A program made the position numbers and the translations under genes. DNA of 64,000 nt from Lineus longissimus (Eukaryota > Nemertea > Pilidiophora > Heteronemertea > Lineidae), in contig NC_088325.1 of the NCBI RefSeq assembly GCF_910592395.1, positions 11,598,109 through 11,662,108 on the forward strand, read 5' to 3'. The notes under the pieces were generated by a model that saw only the letters and a list, made by a program, of their open reading frames with translations, searched no databases and was not told the origin of the DNA. Shown one piece after another: positions 12,152-23,374 of the stretch. Position 1 is the first letter of the stretch, and each line of letters begins with the position of its first letter.

Positions 12152-13050
12152 TATATAGCATCAACCAAAGTTTGCATGACAGTTAAGAGACTGCGCCACC
12201 AACTCTGAATGGTCTGGCATCCATAATGCAGCAATAACAGGTTCTGTCATCATTTGGCACGAGATCAATTGCAAAGTCGCTGATATTTGATGATCCTAGC
12301 AAATATTTCCTATTTTTGGAGTAGGGTGTAAATACCATGATTTGTGTCCTACCACGAGACCTACACACGGCGAAATTAGTCGGCAGGGATTGGTGATCCA
12401 CCCTGCAAGGCGGCTTTGCGACGTGATGATCATTTTCCATCCCGAGGTGAGTTTCCGTGTGAGACATGTGTAAAATCCTTGGGTTTGATATTTTAATCCC
12501 ATATTCCAGAAATCCCGATGAACATTTGACATTTTTGAAATCCCAGAATTATTAGTTCCAATTTTGGATTTTCGAGCGAAATGTGACCACACAACGTATC
12601 GATATCTGAGGTCTCTGAATCAAGAGTCGGTTAGAGGTCTAAGCATAGAAGAGGGAGCAAAAATCCAAAGAGTTTCAAAGAAATTGCGGTGGTACCCTTC
12701 CCACCAACTATTCGATCGCCAACGATAGAGTGGTGAGCGCCCCGGGGAGCGCCCACGATAATGCATTTGTGTTAGTGGGTCGATTTCGCTTTGCATTGAC
12801 ATGTGGGGTAGAGTGATATCTTGGGCGATAGTGTCGGCATTCATACTTGGACTTGCAGTGAACGACCTTTCGCGATCCAAGGAAAATTTCCAACTTAAAA
12901 TCATCGTCTGCACGAATAACTTGACCACACAGCAATATTACATACGATACGGAAATAGTGCGCATCAAACAATAAAAAATTACTTCGTTTTAGGAAGAAA
13001 TATTTCGGACAGATAAGTGAAATGGAACTGAATAAGACAACCTTTTTTTG

Positions 13051-13292
13051 AAACTCGGCTTGACTCTATAAAAGAGACTCGGCTTGACTGTATAAAGGGA
13101 ACTTGGCTTGACTGTATAAATGGGACCCGCCTTGACTTTAAAAAGGCGACTCGACTTAACTCTAAAAAGGAGACTCGGCTTGACTGTATAAATAAAACTT
13201 GGCTCGACTTGACTATTCAACTGGAACCCGGCTTGATTATAAAGGGCGACTCGACTTAACTCTTAAAAGGAGACTCGGCTTGAGTGTATGGA
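13051..13292. repeat. 24-bp minisatellite with TATAAA, about 9 units (gene B)
   Basis: Units of about 24 bp built on GACTGTATAAAGGGAACTTGGCTT, many holding TATAAA or TTAAAA. It lies about 1.3 kb upstream of the signal-peptide exon. Homologous arrays have about 5 units at 27354-27492 and 13 at 45090-45428. Confidence 0.85.
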
Positions 13293-13780
13293 GGAAACTC
13301 CATCATTCATATCACTAGCGGAGCATTGTCGTCCAGTTTCTCTCACTTTGAACCGCATTGAGGAAATCAGGGGGCTTCTCCAGCCCTGCGAATCGAGCAT
13401 TAAGCCTTGATTTCCCCAGAATCAGGTTACATAAAAAACTTGAAATATGCCATTGGAACACATTTGATCAGTTATATTTGGCTACACTAATTGGTCTTTC
13501 ATCAAACATGCAGAAATAAACTATCGGTTTTCCATTGTCTCCTGCCTTATTGCTATTCATCTCATCGTTGGTCGATTATATGAATGCAAATAATTTTCTT
13601 TCTGCTCCTTAAGGTTTTTTTTACCTCGTTTATCTTCTACTTCATTTGGTCATTACCAGTTAAACATTACATCAGTGATGCATGGTCCATGAGTCACGAA
13701 GACACAAATATATTTTGGAAGAGAACCACTGGGCAAACAGTTATTTCTTTTCTTCACATAATAGGTATTCTTCTTCCTCG

Positions 13781-14594
13781 TTATGGAGTGGCATATTCTG
13801 TACATTCAGAACATTTGATTTTCATGTAGGCCTACGCACTATAACTCAGGATGGTTGCAATAATTAATCCCGGACTTGTGATTTAAAAAAATATATATTT
13901 ACGGATGTTCTAGTTACATGTAGTCCTCTTCAAAACATATGCGTAATTAATCATCGCTAGTTGCTTTACACATAGTCAACTGGAATCAAAGGTCTTGATA
14001 GGAGGCCAAAGTACCATTATAGCCCATTTGACCTTTTTTAAGTGCAGTTGTGCAAATTTCTGCAGTTTCGTCAATAGCATGATTGCTTTGATTTTTTTCC
14101 CGTGCCCATTCTTAAGGAACGCCATCTGAAGTGTGATAATGTGAGGTCAACTGGGCCTGTCACCAAGGTCGTTTAAAAGTGTCTAAGTTATGGAGTGGCA
14201 TATTCTGTACATTCAGAACATGTGATTTTCATGCAGGCCTGTACACTATAAGTCATGATGATTGCAATAATTAATCCCGGACTTGTGATTTTAAAAAAAT
14301 ATATATTTACGGATGTTCTAGTTACATGTAGTCCTCTTCAAAACATATGCGTAATTAATCATCGTTAGTTGCTTTACATATAATCAATTGGAATCAAAGG
14401 TCTTGATAGGAGGCCAAAGTACCATTATAGCCGATTTGACTTTTTTAAGTGGAGTTGTGCAAATCTCTGCAGTTTTGTAAATAGCATGATTGTTTTGATT
14501 TTTTTCCCGTGCCCATTCTTAAGGAACGCTATCTGAAGTGTGATAATGTGAGGTCAACTGGGCCTGTCACCAAGGTCGTTTAAAAGTGCTTCTT
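13781..14594. repeat. 407-bp tandem duplication upstream of gene B
   Basis: Two copies starting at TTATGGAGTGGCATATTCTG (13781 and 14188) and ending before the leader exon at GTCGTTTAAAAGTG. Gene C has one copy (about 27975-28384). Confidence 0.8.
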
Positions 14595-14610
14595 TCTTTG
14601 TTCTTTGCAG

Positions 14611-14690
14611 ATTCATGATCGACATGTATAGCGACCGATTTCCCTTCCTCCTACTCAGCCTGGGACTCCTCCTGGCGCACATTTTACATG
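14611..14690 (+). CDS. Gene B signal-peptide exon
   Basis: Acceptor TTCTTTGCAG, ATG at 14615, donor CATG|GTAAGT, phase 1 out. Codes 25 residues with the hydrophobic core FPFLLLSLGLLLAHIL. A second in-frame ATG is three codons on. Read-through past the donor stops at once (GGT AAG TGA). Confidence 0.8.
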
Positions 14691-17600
14691 GTAAGTGATG
14701 CAGTCAACCCTCCTTCCTCCTACCCACCCTGGGATTTCTCCTGGTGGAACTTTTACAAAGTAAGTCATGCAGTCAACCTTCCTTTCTCCTACTCAGCCTG
14801 GGATCCCTCCTGGTGGATCTCTTACAAAGTAAGTCATGCAGTCAACCTTCCTCCTACTCAGCCTGGGACCCCTCCTGGTGGAACTCTTACAAAGTAAGTC
14901 ATGAAGTCAAACTTCCTCCCTCCTCCTCAGCCTGGGACCCCTCCTGGTGGAACTCTTACAAAGTAAGTCATGAAGTCAACCTTCCTTCCTCCTACTCAGC
15001 CTGGGACCCCTCCTGGTGGAACTCTTACAAATCTAAGTCATGAAGTCAACCTTCCTTCCTCCTACTCAGCCTGGGACCCCTCCTGGTGAAACTCTTACAA
15101 AGTAAGTCATGAAGTCAACCTTCCTTCCTCCTACTCAGCCTGTGATCCCTCCTGGTGGAACTCTTACAAAGTAAGTCATGAAGTCAACCACCCTTCCTCC
15201 TACTCGGCCTTGGACTCCTGTTTGTGTAACTCTTATACATCATGTGCATGGTAAGTTATGCGGCCGACTTGCTTTCCTCCGACAAAGCCTGGGACTCCTT
15301 CTTGTGAAACACTTACCTGGTAAGTCATGCAGTCAAACACCCTTCCTCATACTCGGCCTTGGACTTCTCCTTGGTGCAATACTTACCTGGTTAGTCATGC
15401 AGTCTACCTCTCTTCCTTAAAGCCTTGAGAATTAGCCCGCTACGTAAATGTGGATACCCAAATCAAATTTACAGGGGAATCTGCAGCTTCCCTGAAGGAA
15501 ACAGCCAGCATTGTAAACATCGCATCTACAGTACATGTATATGAAGTATAGCAACTTAGAGTTCGCCTGTATTAATAAGAAACACACTTCTATCATAAAA
15601 TCGCCTAGTGGTCAGTACCAAAGCAGTGGAGTAGGACAAGCAACAGGAATTTCGAGTACAAGAAGGAAACATCAACTTGTCTCCCGTTAAGTTGAATTCT
15701 GAAACCTCAGATTTTGTCTTAGAGTTCTTCAAAGTGGGTATATGGATATTTATGTGTTATAGAGTATCGTACCACTCAATCTGTTTCTTGTGGATGTTGA
15801 TTTGCTCAATTTTCTTTTCAGGTGCTCTTGGAATAACTGTAAAAAATAGCCTCAGTAATTCACGTCCACGCCTCGGCGAAACGATAACGTTTGAGTGTAA
15901 CATTGTTATTGGGACCGCCAAGAGTGTTTCATGGTACAAGGACAAAAATGACACGCGAAAAACAGTTTATTTGACGCACAATTGTAGTGTTTTCGCAGAC
16001 AAGTATAAATCAAGATTAAAACAAGTTCAGTGTGATACGCATAATTATAATTTTCAATTAAGTGATGTTCAAATTTCGGACCACGGGGAATGGCAGTGTG
16101 ATGCAGATGGAGTAGAGGCCGAACCAAAGCTGAAATTAGATGTTTTAGGTAAGTTGCTTAAAATAGTCGATCAATCCATTCATAGAGGACTTCAGTGGTG
16201 GCAGCAAATCTGCTGGGTATTGCACTTTCATGGATTAAATTAAATTGGAAATTGAAACACACACACAAATCTTTCCTGGTTTTCAGAAGTGGCTGAAGGA
16301 GATAACAACTATTACCTGGGAAAGATTCTAAGCAATTGAAGTTCACCTTTTCCTGAAATAGCAGTTTTGGTGTGGATATGATGACACTAACTTTAAAAAT
16401 ATGTTCGCCTCTGTATGAATGACGCCTAATTCCCCCCCCCCCCCCGATTAAATTTGCTGAGTGAGCATGGGGCAGGGGGTTTACCAAGGGGAAACGAATC
16501 ATTTTCATGGTCACAGAATTATAATTTATTATCATAAGATTATCGGGTCATATGACAAAAAAAGTACTGATTGGCAGTCATTCCTTTACCATTGTGTTTT
16601 CTCTTCATATATTTGAGGTCCGTGGCGATTTGCCGATGAGAAGAGGCTTTCTCCAAATTGAGGCTTACTCCAAATTTATTACTACATGTAAACACCCATT
16701 AATAACAAGTATAATTGATAATAACCACATACATGGCCCGTAGCTTTCAAAGGGCCCGGAATGTCTGTATGATTAACAAAATTGGGACTTTGTTTTCGTA
16801 GAAACCATTATTGCTGGTCATTATACCGACTGTTTATCACTTTCAGCAGTGATATCATCGCAAATTATGCTCAATATTTGGTTGGCTATGTCATTTAGGG
16901 TTGTGGTTGGGGTTACGAGAGCAATGTTAAAATGGGTTGATTTGGCAACATAACATCTGCAGGGGGGGGGCATGCTGAATATAGGGTGTTGTTGTACTCC
17001 TGATTCCAACTTTAATTTGTTAGTATCCGATGGGATACACTGATTAGTGCAAAATGTAAATGAGCTCAAGACACAAACAGTTTGAAATGCTGTTCTTTTG
17101 CCTTGATGTTTGTAGTGATATTCAAGCTACTAGATGACCTGAATGGCAGTACAAACTCTGCGTTCGCCAGGTTAGAGCAGATGTGCCCCCAGCTGTAGTT
17201 TTAACCTTGAAGAATTCTTTCTGATTATACGTTGGTCTAGTCGATAATCTACAGTGGGGGGCTCACTCTGGTGTAACTGAATTATACTCAATGGGGGGGG
17301 GGGGGGGGGTCCCCGTTCTCAAAGAACATTATTTTGATATTCATTCGTCAAAGGGTTAATGAGGATTTTCTGAGTCACAAATTACTCTTATTTTACAGCA
17401 TCCTACACAAGTGACTTAAGCAATAGTGTGCCTATATTTGTGTCCGCTTGTTGACAGGCTTTCAATAAATTATATCGAAAGACTCTGGTGTAACTTAATT
17501 ATACTCAAGGGGGGGGTCACAGTTCTCAAAAAATATTATTGTGATGTTCATTCGTCAAAGGGTTAATGAGGATTTTGTAAGTCACAACTTACTCTTATTT

Positions 17601-20600
17601 TACAGCGTCCAACACAAGTGACTTAAGCAATAGTGTATCAGTAAACACCAAAGGTGAGTAGTTGTTTTGTGTCCGCTTTTTGACAGGCTTTCAATAAATC
17701 ATATTGAAAGACTCTGGTGTAACTGAATCATACTCAATGGGAGGGGGGGGGGGCATGCTGAATATAGGGTGTTGTTTTACTCCTGATTCCAACTTTAATT
17801 TGTTGGTATCCGATGGGATACACTGATTAGTGTAAAATGTAAATGAGCTCAAGACACAAACAGTTTGAAATGCTGTTCTTTTGCCTTGATGTTTGTAGTG
17901 ATATTCAAGCTACTAGATGACCTGAATGGCAGTACAAACTCTGCGTTCGCTAGTTGGAGCAGATCTGCCCGCAGCTGTAGTTTTAACCTTGAAGAATTCT
18001 TTCAGATTATACGTCGCTCTTGTCGATAATCTACCAGTGGGGGATGGGGGTCACAGTTCTCAAAGAACATTATTTTGATATTCATTCGTCAAAGGGTTAA
18101 TGAGGATTTTGTTAGTCACAAATTACTCTTATTTTACAGCGTCCTACACAAGTGACTTAAGCAATAGTGTGCCTATAAACACCACAGGTGAGTAGTTGGT
18201 CCAATGAACATTATTTTGATATTCATTCGTCAACGGGTTAATGAGGATTTTGTAAGTCACAACCTACTCTTATTTTACAGCATCCTACACAAGTGACTTA
18301 AGCAATAGTGTGCCTATATTTGTGTCCGCTTGTTGACAGGCTTTCAATAAATTATATTGAAAGACTCTGGTGTAACTGAATTATACTCAAGGGGGGGGTC
18401 ACAGTTCTCAAAGAACATTATTTTGATATTCATTCGTCGAAGGGTTTATGAGGATTTTGTTAGTCACAAATTACTCTTATTTTACACATCCTACACAAGT
18501 GACTTAAGCAATAGTGTGCCTATGAACACCACAGGTGAGTAGTTGGTCCAATGAACATTATTTTGATATTCATTCGTCAAAGGGTTAATGAGGATTTTGT
18601 AAGTCACAACTTATTCTTATTTTACAGCATCCTACACAAGTGACTTAAGCGATAGTGTGCCTATATTTGTGTCCGCTTGTTGACAGGCTTTCAATAAATT
18701 ATATTGAAAGACTCTGGTGTAACTGAATTATACTCAAGGGGGGTCACAGTTCTCAAAAAATATTATTGTGATATTCATTCGTCAAAGGGTTAATGAGGAT
18801 TTTGTAAGTCACAACTTACTCTTATTTTACAGCGTCCCACACAAGAGACTTAAGCAATAGTGTATCAGTAAACACCAAAGGTGAGTAGTTGTTTTGTGTC
18901 CGCTTTTTGACAGGCTCTCATAAATCATATTGAAAGACTCTGGTGTAACTGAATTATACTCAATGGGAGGGGGGGGGGGGCATGCTGAATATAGGGTGTT
19001 GTTGTACTCCTGATTCCAACTTTAATTTATTAGTATCCGATGGGATACACTGATTAGTGCAAAATGTAAATGAGCTCAAGACACAAACAGTTTGAAATGC
19101 TGTTCTTTTGCCTTGATGTTTGTAGTGATATTCAAGCTACTAGATGACCTGAATGGCAATACAAACTCTGCGTTCGCTAGTTGGAGCAGATCTGCCCGCA
19201 GCTGTAGTTTTAACCTTGAAGAATTCTTTCAGATTATACGTCGCTCTTGTCGATAATCTACCAGTGGGGGATGGGGGTCACAGTTCTCAAAGAACATTAT
19301 TTTGATATTCATTCGTCAAAGGGTTAATGAGGATTTTGTTAGTCACAAATTACTCTTATTTTACAGCATCCTACACAAGTGACTTAAGCAATAGTGTGCC
19401 TATAAACACCACAGGTGAGTAGTTGGTCCAATGAACATTATTTTGATATTCATTCGTCAAAGGGTTAATGAGGATTTTGTAAGTCACAACTTACTCTTAT
19501 TTTACAGCATCCTACACAAGTGACTTAAGCGATAGTGTGCCTATATTTGTGTCCGCTTGTTGACAGGCTTTCAATAAATCATATTGAAAGACTCTGGTGT
19601 AACTGAATTATACTCAATGGGGGGGGGGGGGGGGGGTCACAGTTCTCAAAAAACATTATTGTGATATTCATTCGTCAAAGGGTTAATGAGGATTTTTTTA
19701 GTCACAACTTACTCTTATTTCACAGCGTCCTACACAAGTGACTTAAGCAATAGTGTATTAGCAAACACCAAAGGTGAGTACTGTAGTTGTTTTGTGTCCG
19801 CTTGTTGACAGGCTTTCAATAAATTATATTGAAAGACTCTGGTGTAACTAAACTGCGCTATATGTGAGATCAAATCATTGATAGTATGGTTACATACTAG
19901 GACCAAGGATCTGTTGAAAGAACTGAACATGCCACAGACTCTAAAACCATTTACTGTTGCAAGCTCAATATTTTGAGAGACAAGCGTGAAATATATACAG
20001 GCGGCGTGGCCAAATGTACTGTAATTTACAGAATGATGTGCGATATCTCGCTAAATCTTACGATTGTCAACTGGTGCTAGACCAACTGACAACGAAAATT
20101 GGGAATTGATAATTGAAATCAACAAGATTAAAATGTGCGCATTTTTGTGCAAACTTGTTTTAGGAATTACACAGGTTAGCCAGTGAGCGGTTAGGATGCC
20201 GAATAAGGCAGTAGTCAAATCGGCGGATGACCATGCAGGCAAAATCTCGTTTTTCGAATCAAGTCGCAATTCAGGACTTCAATTCAGACGCAACTCAGGA
20301 CACGTTAGGTCTGTGTGATTAACATTAGACCTCCAGAACACCTTTATGACCCAGGTGCCGGGCTTTGATGGCAGCACCGTCTATTAGGCCTACCTTTAGC
20401 CTGGCCAGCTATTCATTCGAAAAAACAAGCGATCTCGTGATGTTCATACGATAAAACACACGAAAAACACATTTGCGTTGAAAATATTTTTTGGAGATAT
20501 AATGGCTTCAATGGTAAAATCCACATGCACATACGAAAGAGCGGTTAAGGCGGTAGTAGACTTAAAGATACTTTTACCAGTTCCAGTATTAATGTATATG

Positions 20601-23341
20601 TAGATGGATAGAGTAAATCTGCCTGAGAGCTGTTTTGTGTAGGTTGGTTCAATAACTTGCGCTAGCAGGCTGGCACTGGCTGCCACTCGACCATCCCAAA
20701 ATGGACTGCAGTCCACCGACATTTATATGAAATCGGACTGCTGTCTGCCATCATCAACCCGAACGTGCCATTCTCTATGCCTTGGCCTACTTACATAAGT
20801 TCGTGCATTTTATTGTTAGTTGTATTTATAAATCTTAACATTATTTTACTTTCCAGTTGTTGTATATTTTTGTGTCGGCTTCATTGGCACAGTCATATTA
20901 GTGACAGTTTTGGCAGTTGCTCAATGGTAAGCATGAAAATTAGTTGTCAATTAATTACCTAGGCCTCTTCACATCATGTCATACACCAGTGGATATTAAT
21001 TTCCACCGCGGTCGATATTAATTTCCACCGCGGTGGTGGGAATTATTATTTTTTACCCGGCGGTGGAAATTATTTTTTCGGCGTTGAGAAATAAATCCGA
21101 CGGCGGTTGTAATTCGAGAGAAAAAAAACGCATTGTAAAAAAAATGTTTTCTATCATATTGAAAATAAACGCATGTCCTCTATGGGCCACCGTAGAGACC
21201 CGCTCGCGAAAGTTCATTCGACGAGGTGCAAAAGCCCCGTAAAATACCTTGGAACAAGGTGCTTAATGAAGATAAGGAAAGTAACCTTGTCCACCCGCTG
21301 CATCAAGCACAGGTATGTCGATCTACGTAAAATCCTACATGCAATGACGCTGCGGCATAAATTATGCCAAATATGGGAAACAAAATGGCGTCACCTGGTG
21401 TGAAAAAATAAATCGCACTAACCGATGGCACCAGCATATAAGAATCTATGAGACAAGACCACTAATGAATATTCATAGGTTGGAGGGTCGAGGCCTATCA
21501 ATTAGACGAGTGCATGTTTTTAACTCTCAAGTACATATTTGGAGAGGTATTGAAAAATTATTTGTTGTGGCAAGTCTACAGATATAAAGAAATTATTTGA
21601 TGAAAAAATTAATTTCGAATTTTGCTAATTGGGTAATAGGGGGCGTGTTTTGAGTTTTTTCTGCCAGTTGGCTGAAAAGAGTGGAAATATCAAAGTCTGT
21701 CTAATTTGTCGATTATCAAAAAATTTCCGTGGTCAATCACCATTTTATTTTTCACCATTTACTTGCCCGACTGTCCGGAATAACATAATCTAAATTTCAA
21801 TTGTGGTCTTGTCTCTATTTTAGTACATGGGACCGATACCATATAAACTCGTCCCTAATCGTTCTACACATCAAAGCAAACGTAGGCATCGGAGTGTAGA
21901 AAGGCTACAAACGAGCCTAGATCGAGATACCGTAAGCTAGCGCCGATTCTCATGTTATTAGTTCAGTTAGTTTCGTACAAGTTGATAGGGCCACTTTACG
22001 ACCTATTGTTTATACCTTGGACACAATCAATTTCGGCGAAACACGACACGGCGACTGTTAAGGCATAACACTACCAAATTAGCCTATCACTTTCGGGATT
22101 AACAGCATTTTGGCGAAATTGTTTGCAAAACACACGGAAACGTCCAAAATAGCCCCAAATTTGGCCTTTTAAAATCAATGCCAACAAAACTGCTCAAAGT
22201 CAGTCAACGGCCACAATGTGAGACAAAAATATGTGTATCAAAGAACAAATAAAGCCTAACCTGGTAATAAATGATGCAACAATAAGCCCGTAAAAGCAGA
22301 TCGCAGGTCGTTGAGAGCTGGATTTCTGCACAAAAATAGTAGCACTCAGTAGACCACGTGACTAATATGGTTTTACGTACCATATTCGGGGATTCCCATT
22401 ATACACACTGGCATGTTACGTACATGGGAGTATTATTGATTGGTACCATGGTAGGCCTGTGGTATGCATATCGTCTCATATTCAATTAATACAATTTATA
22501 CACTGACATTTCGAAAGGTGTAATATCGATTGTATCGACTCAAAATGGAAATAATCAAGATACTGATGTACAGTAGAATCTTAGCAGACACCTCACTAAA
22601 AGGTCACCTTGTCTTCTTAGGACACTTATTTTGCTCCCAAATTGGGTGCCTTCAATTCAATTTGATCTCTCTAATGATCATGACACCTCTCTAGTAAGGA
22701 CAGCACCTGTCGGTCCCGAGGGTGTCTTGAATAGAGATTCTACCGTATGAGATACTAATGCTGTTTATTTACAATGTTATTTGTTTTGCTTACACAGGAA
22801 ACGTCGACTGGAAAAGAAATGGTCCAAAAAGTTTAATCGACCTGCAAATGACAGTCATGACGATGCTGCAAGAAATGAATTGACACCAATCAAGAAACGC
22901 CCTGATACATACGCCAACATTGACCCTGATTTATTTAATGACGCATCCTCTCACTCTAAACGCACAACGGATAAATATCCCGCACAGCCAATGGTTAAAA
23001 GGCCCCCCGTTTCAGTTCGTTTTGATGAGGATAAAAAAGAGCCCGCGTGCTCAGACGATATCTTGGACGTAGATTCATATGACTACGTAGACAATGAGTG
23101 GCAGAGTAATTCATCGGGCTCAGATTACAGCTCTGTTCCTGCTTGCCGGACAAGTCAGGCGACGTCGCCTCAGGTTGCCTCGGCACTGATACATGTTCAT
23201 GTTCACCAGACGAATCAACCGGATGAGGACGGTCAACAGTCACTTTATGAGCATCTAAAGCCAGTGTCCAAAAATAATTATTTAGACTTCAGGGGGCTCA
23301 GTGCGGAAGAATTGAGACCACGAGTTTTATTTAAGGTATAA
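14615..23341 (+). CDS. Gene B: one-Ig-domain transmembrane receptor with ITIM-type tail
   Basis: Exons: signal 14615-14690, Ig 15822-16148, five intact stalk microexons (17606-17653, 18140-18187, 18833-18880, 19367-19414, 19726-19773), membrane 20857-20926, tail 22798-23341. The phases fit and the sum is 1257 nt, coding 418 residues. Order: signal peptide 1-25, V-like Ig 26-134, Ser/Thr stalk 135-214, single membrane helix about 216-237, basic stop-transfer KRRLEKKW, then a tail of about 180 residues. Tail tyrosines: DTYANI, SYDYV, SDYSSV and SLYEHL (both ITIM-type), NNYLDF. The ectodomain is nearly the same as gene C's first Ig domain, but membrane and tail are unlike those of A, C and D. 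Likely a type I plasma-membrane receptor; ligand unknown. Which stalk exons are used in mRNA is not visible. Confidence 0.8.
14691..15415 (+). repeat. 69-bp array of signal-exon copies (gene B)
   Basis: About ten further copies of the signal-exon core, period 69 bp, each with pyrimidines plus CTCAG, CCTGGGACTCCTCCTGGTGG-like core and usually ACAAAGTAAGTCATG. GTAAGT-type donors at 14691, 14760, 14829, 14894, 14963, 15102, 15171, 15251 and 15320; the copies at about 15032 (ATCTAAGT) and 15390 (GGTTAG) have lost it. The frames read across it are repeat artefacts. Confidence 0.88.
15822..16148 (+). CDS. Gene B Ig exon (V-like)
   Basis: 327 nt, phase 1 in and out. Canonical Ig marks: B-strand Cys in FECNI, Trp in VSWYKDK, and the F-strand D-x-G-x-W-x-C in SDHGEWQCDA. 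An extra Cys pair (HNCSVF and VQCDTH) may form a second disulfide. Possible N-glycosylation at NDT and NCS. It differs from the gene C copy by only two bases, both changing the residue. Confidence 0.88.
16149..17398 (+). other. Gene B intron between Ig exon and stalk array
   Basis: Holds a poly-C tract of 14 (16432-16445) and poly-G tracts near 16963 and 17295. The two extra Ig exons of gene C have no counterpart here. The 63-codon frame at 16552-16743 is copied in C and D but has no splice or domain support. Confidence 0.6.
17399..19773 (+). repeat. Stalk microexon array of gene B, ten copies
   Basis: Ten copies of a 48-nt phase-1 microexon coding a 16-residue segment (form SYTSDLSNSVPINTT or VSVNTK). 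Five keep both splice sites (17606, 18140, 18833, 19367, 19726). Four lost the donor through a deletion giving CCTATATTTGTGTCC (17399, 18281, 18628, 19508). One lost the acceptor G (18487-18534, TTTACACATCC). Copies are spaced by introns with poly-G runs and CATTCGTCAAAGGGTTAATG. Larger blocks beginning GCATGCTGAATATAGGG repeat at about 16970, 17753 and 18981, so the array also grew by segmental duplication. The NTT form adds an N-glycosylation site. Confidence 0.85.
19774..20856 (+). other. Gene B intron before membrane exon, with recombination breakpoint
   Basis: Up to about 20275 it aligns with 33025-33510 of gene C and 49837-50330 of gene D. After GTCGCAATTCAGG the sequences part, and gene B continues into its own membrane and tail exons. 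No other exon seen. Confidence 0.65.
20857..20926 (+). CDS. Gene B transmembrane exon
   Basis: 70 nt, acceptor ACTTTCCAG, donor CAATG|GTAAGC, phase 1 in and 2 out. Codes a hydrophobic helix (VVYFCVGFIGTVILVTVLAV) then AQW; the Trp codon is completed by the first base of the next exon. No relation to the membrane exon of C and D is visible. Confidence 0.78.
20990..21075. repeat. Inverted-repeat cluster around CCACCGCGG
   Basis: AATTTCCACCGCGG occurs twice in direct order and is followed by the reverse forms GCGGTGGTGGGAATT and GGCGGTGGAAATT. The segment could form hairpins. Function unknown. Confidence 0.55.
21450..21815 (-). mobile_element. Short element with GAGACAAGACCAC ends, in gene B intron
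   Basis: Ends are GAGACAAGACCAC and its complement; flanks read TAT on both sides. It matches, in reverse orientation and with an internal deletion of about 70 bp, the two copies at 59815-60248 and 60798-61241. No coding capacity. Confidence 0.75.
22798..23341 (+). CDS. Gene B cytoplasmic tail exon with ITIM motifs
   Basis: 544 nt after ACACAG, phase 2 in, ending TAA. Starts with the basic KRRLEKKWSKK. Tyrosine motifs in order: DTYANIDPD, DSYDYVDNE, SDYSSVP, SLYEHLKP, NNYLDF. SDYSSV and SLYEHL fit the ITIM consensus; YANI has the Y-x-N adaptor form. The open frame reaches back into the intron, but the acceptor fixes the start at 22798. Confidence 0.82.
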
Positions 23342-23368
23342 CGTTCTTTCTCTGACTCTTCTTAGTGT

Positions 23369-23374
23369 AATAAA
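23369..23374 (+). terminator. Poly(A) signal AATAAA after gene B
   Basis: AATAAA lies 28 bases after the gene B stop codon; a short 3' untranslated region is plausible. Confidence 0.45.

Larger units (their letters stand above)
12154..14610. repeat. 5'-flank block of gene B (right part)
   Basis: Aligns with 26273-28405 (before C) and 44047-46209 (before D). Contains the TATAAA minisatellite (13051-13292) and, only here, a tandem duplication of about 407 bp (copies starting near 13781 and 14188). A 150-bp stretch near 12350 is single here but duplicated in tandem before C (near 26467 and 26617) and D (near 44243 and 44392). The acceptor TTCTTTGCAG just before the signal exon implies an upstream 5' untranslated exon that I cannot place. 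Confidence 0.65.
20927..22797 (+). other. Gene B intron between membrane and tail exons
   Basis: Holds an inverted-repeat cluster (about 20990-21075) and a 366-bp element (21450-21815). The short open frames at 21033-21403 show no domain. Confidence 0.55.

Noticed and set aside
12183-12968. Minus-strand frames of 86-102 codons, repeated before C and D
   Set aside because: They persist because the flank is recently duplicated; no domain, splice signals or codon pattern, and both strands are open in parts.
14688-15043. Open frames with repeated WDPSWWNSYKVSHEVNLP (and 28483-28773)
   Set aside because: Same array artefact in genes B and C.
16552-16743. 63-codon frame identical in B and C
   Set aside because: Intronic; changes in D do not look constrained, and no splice sites fit.
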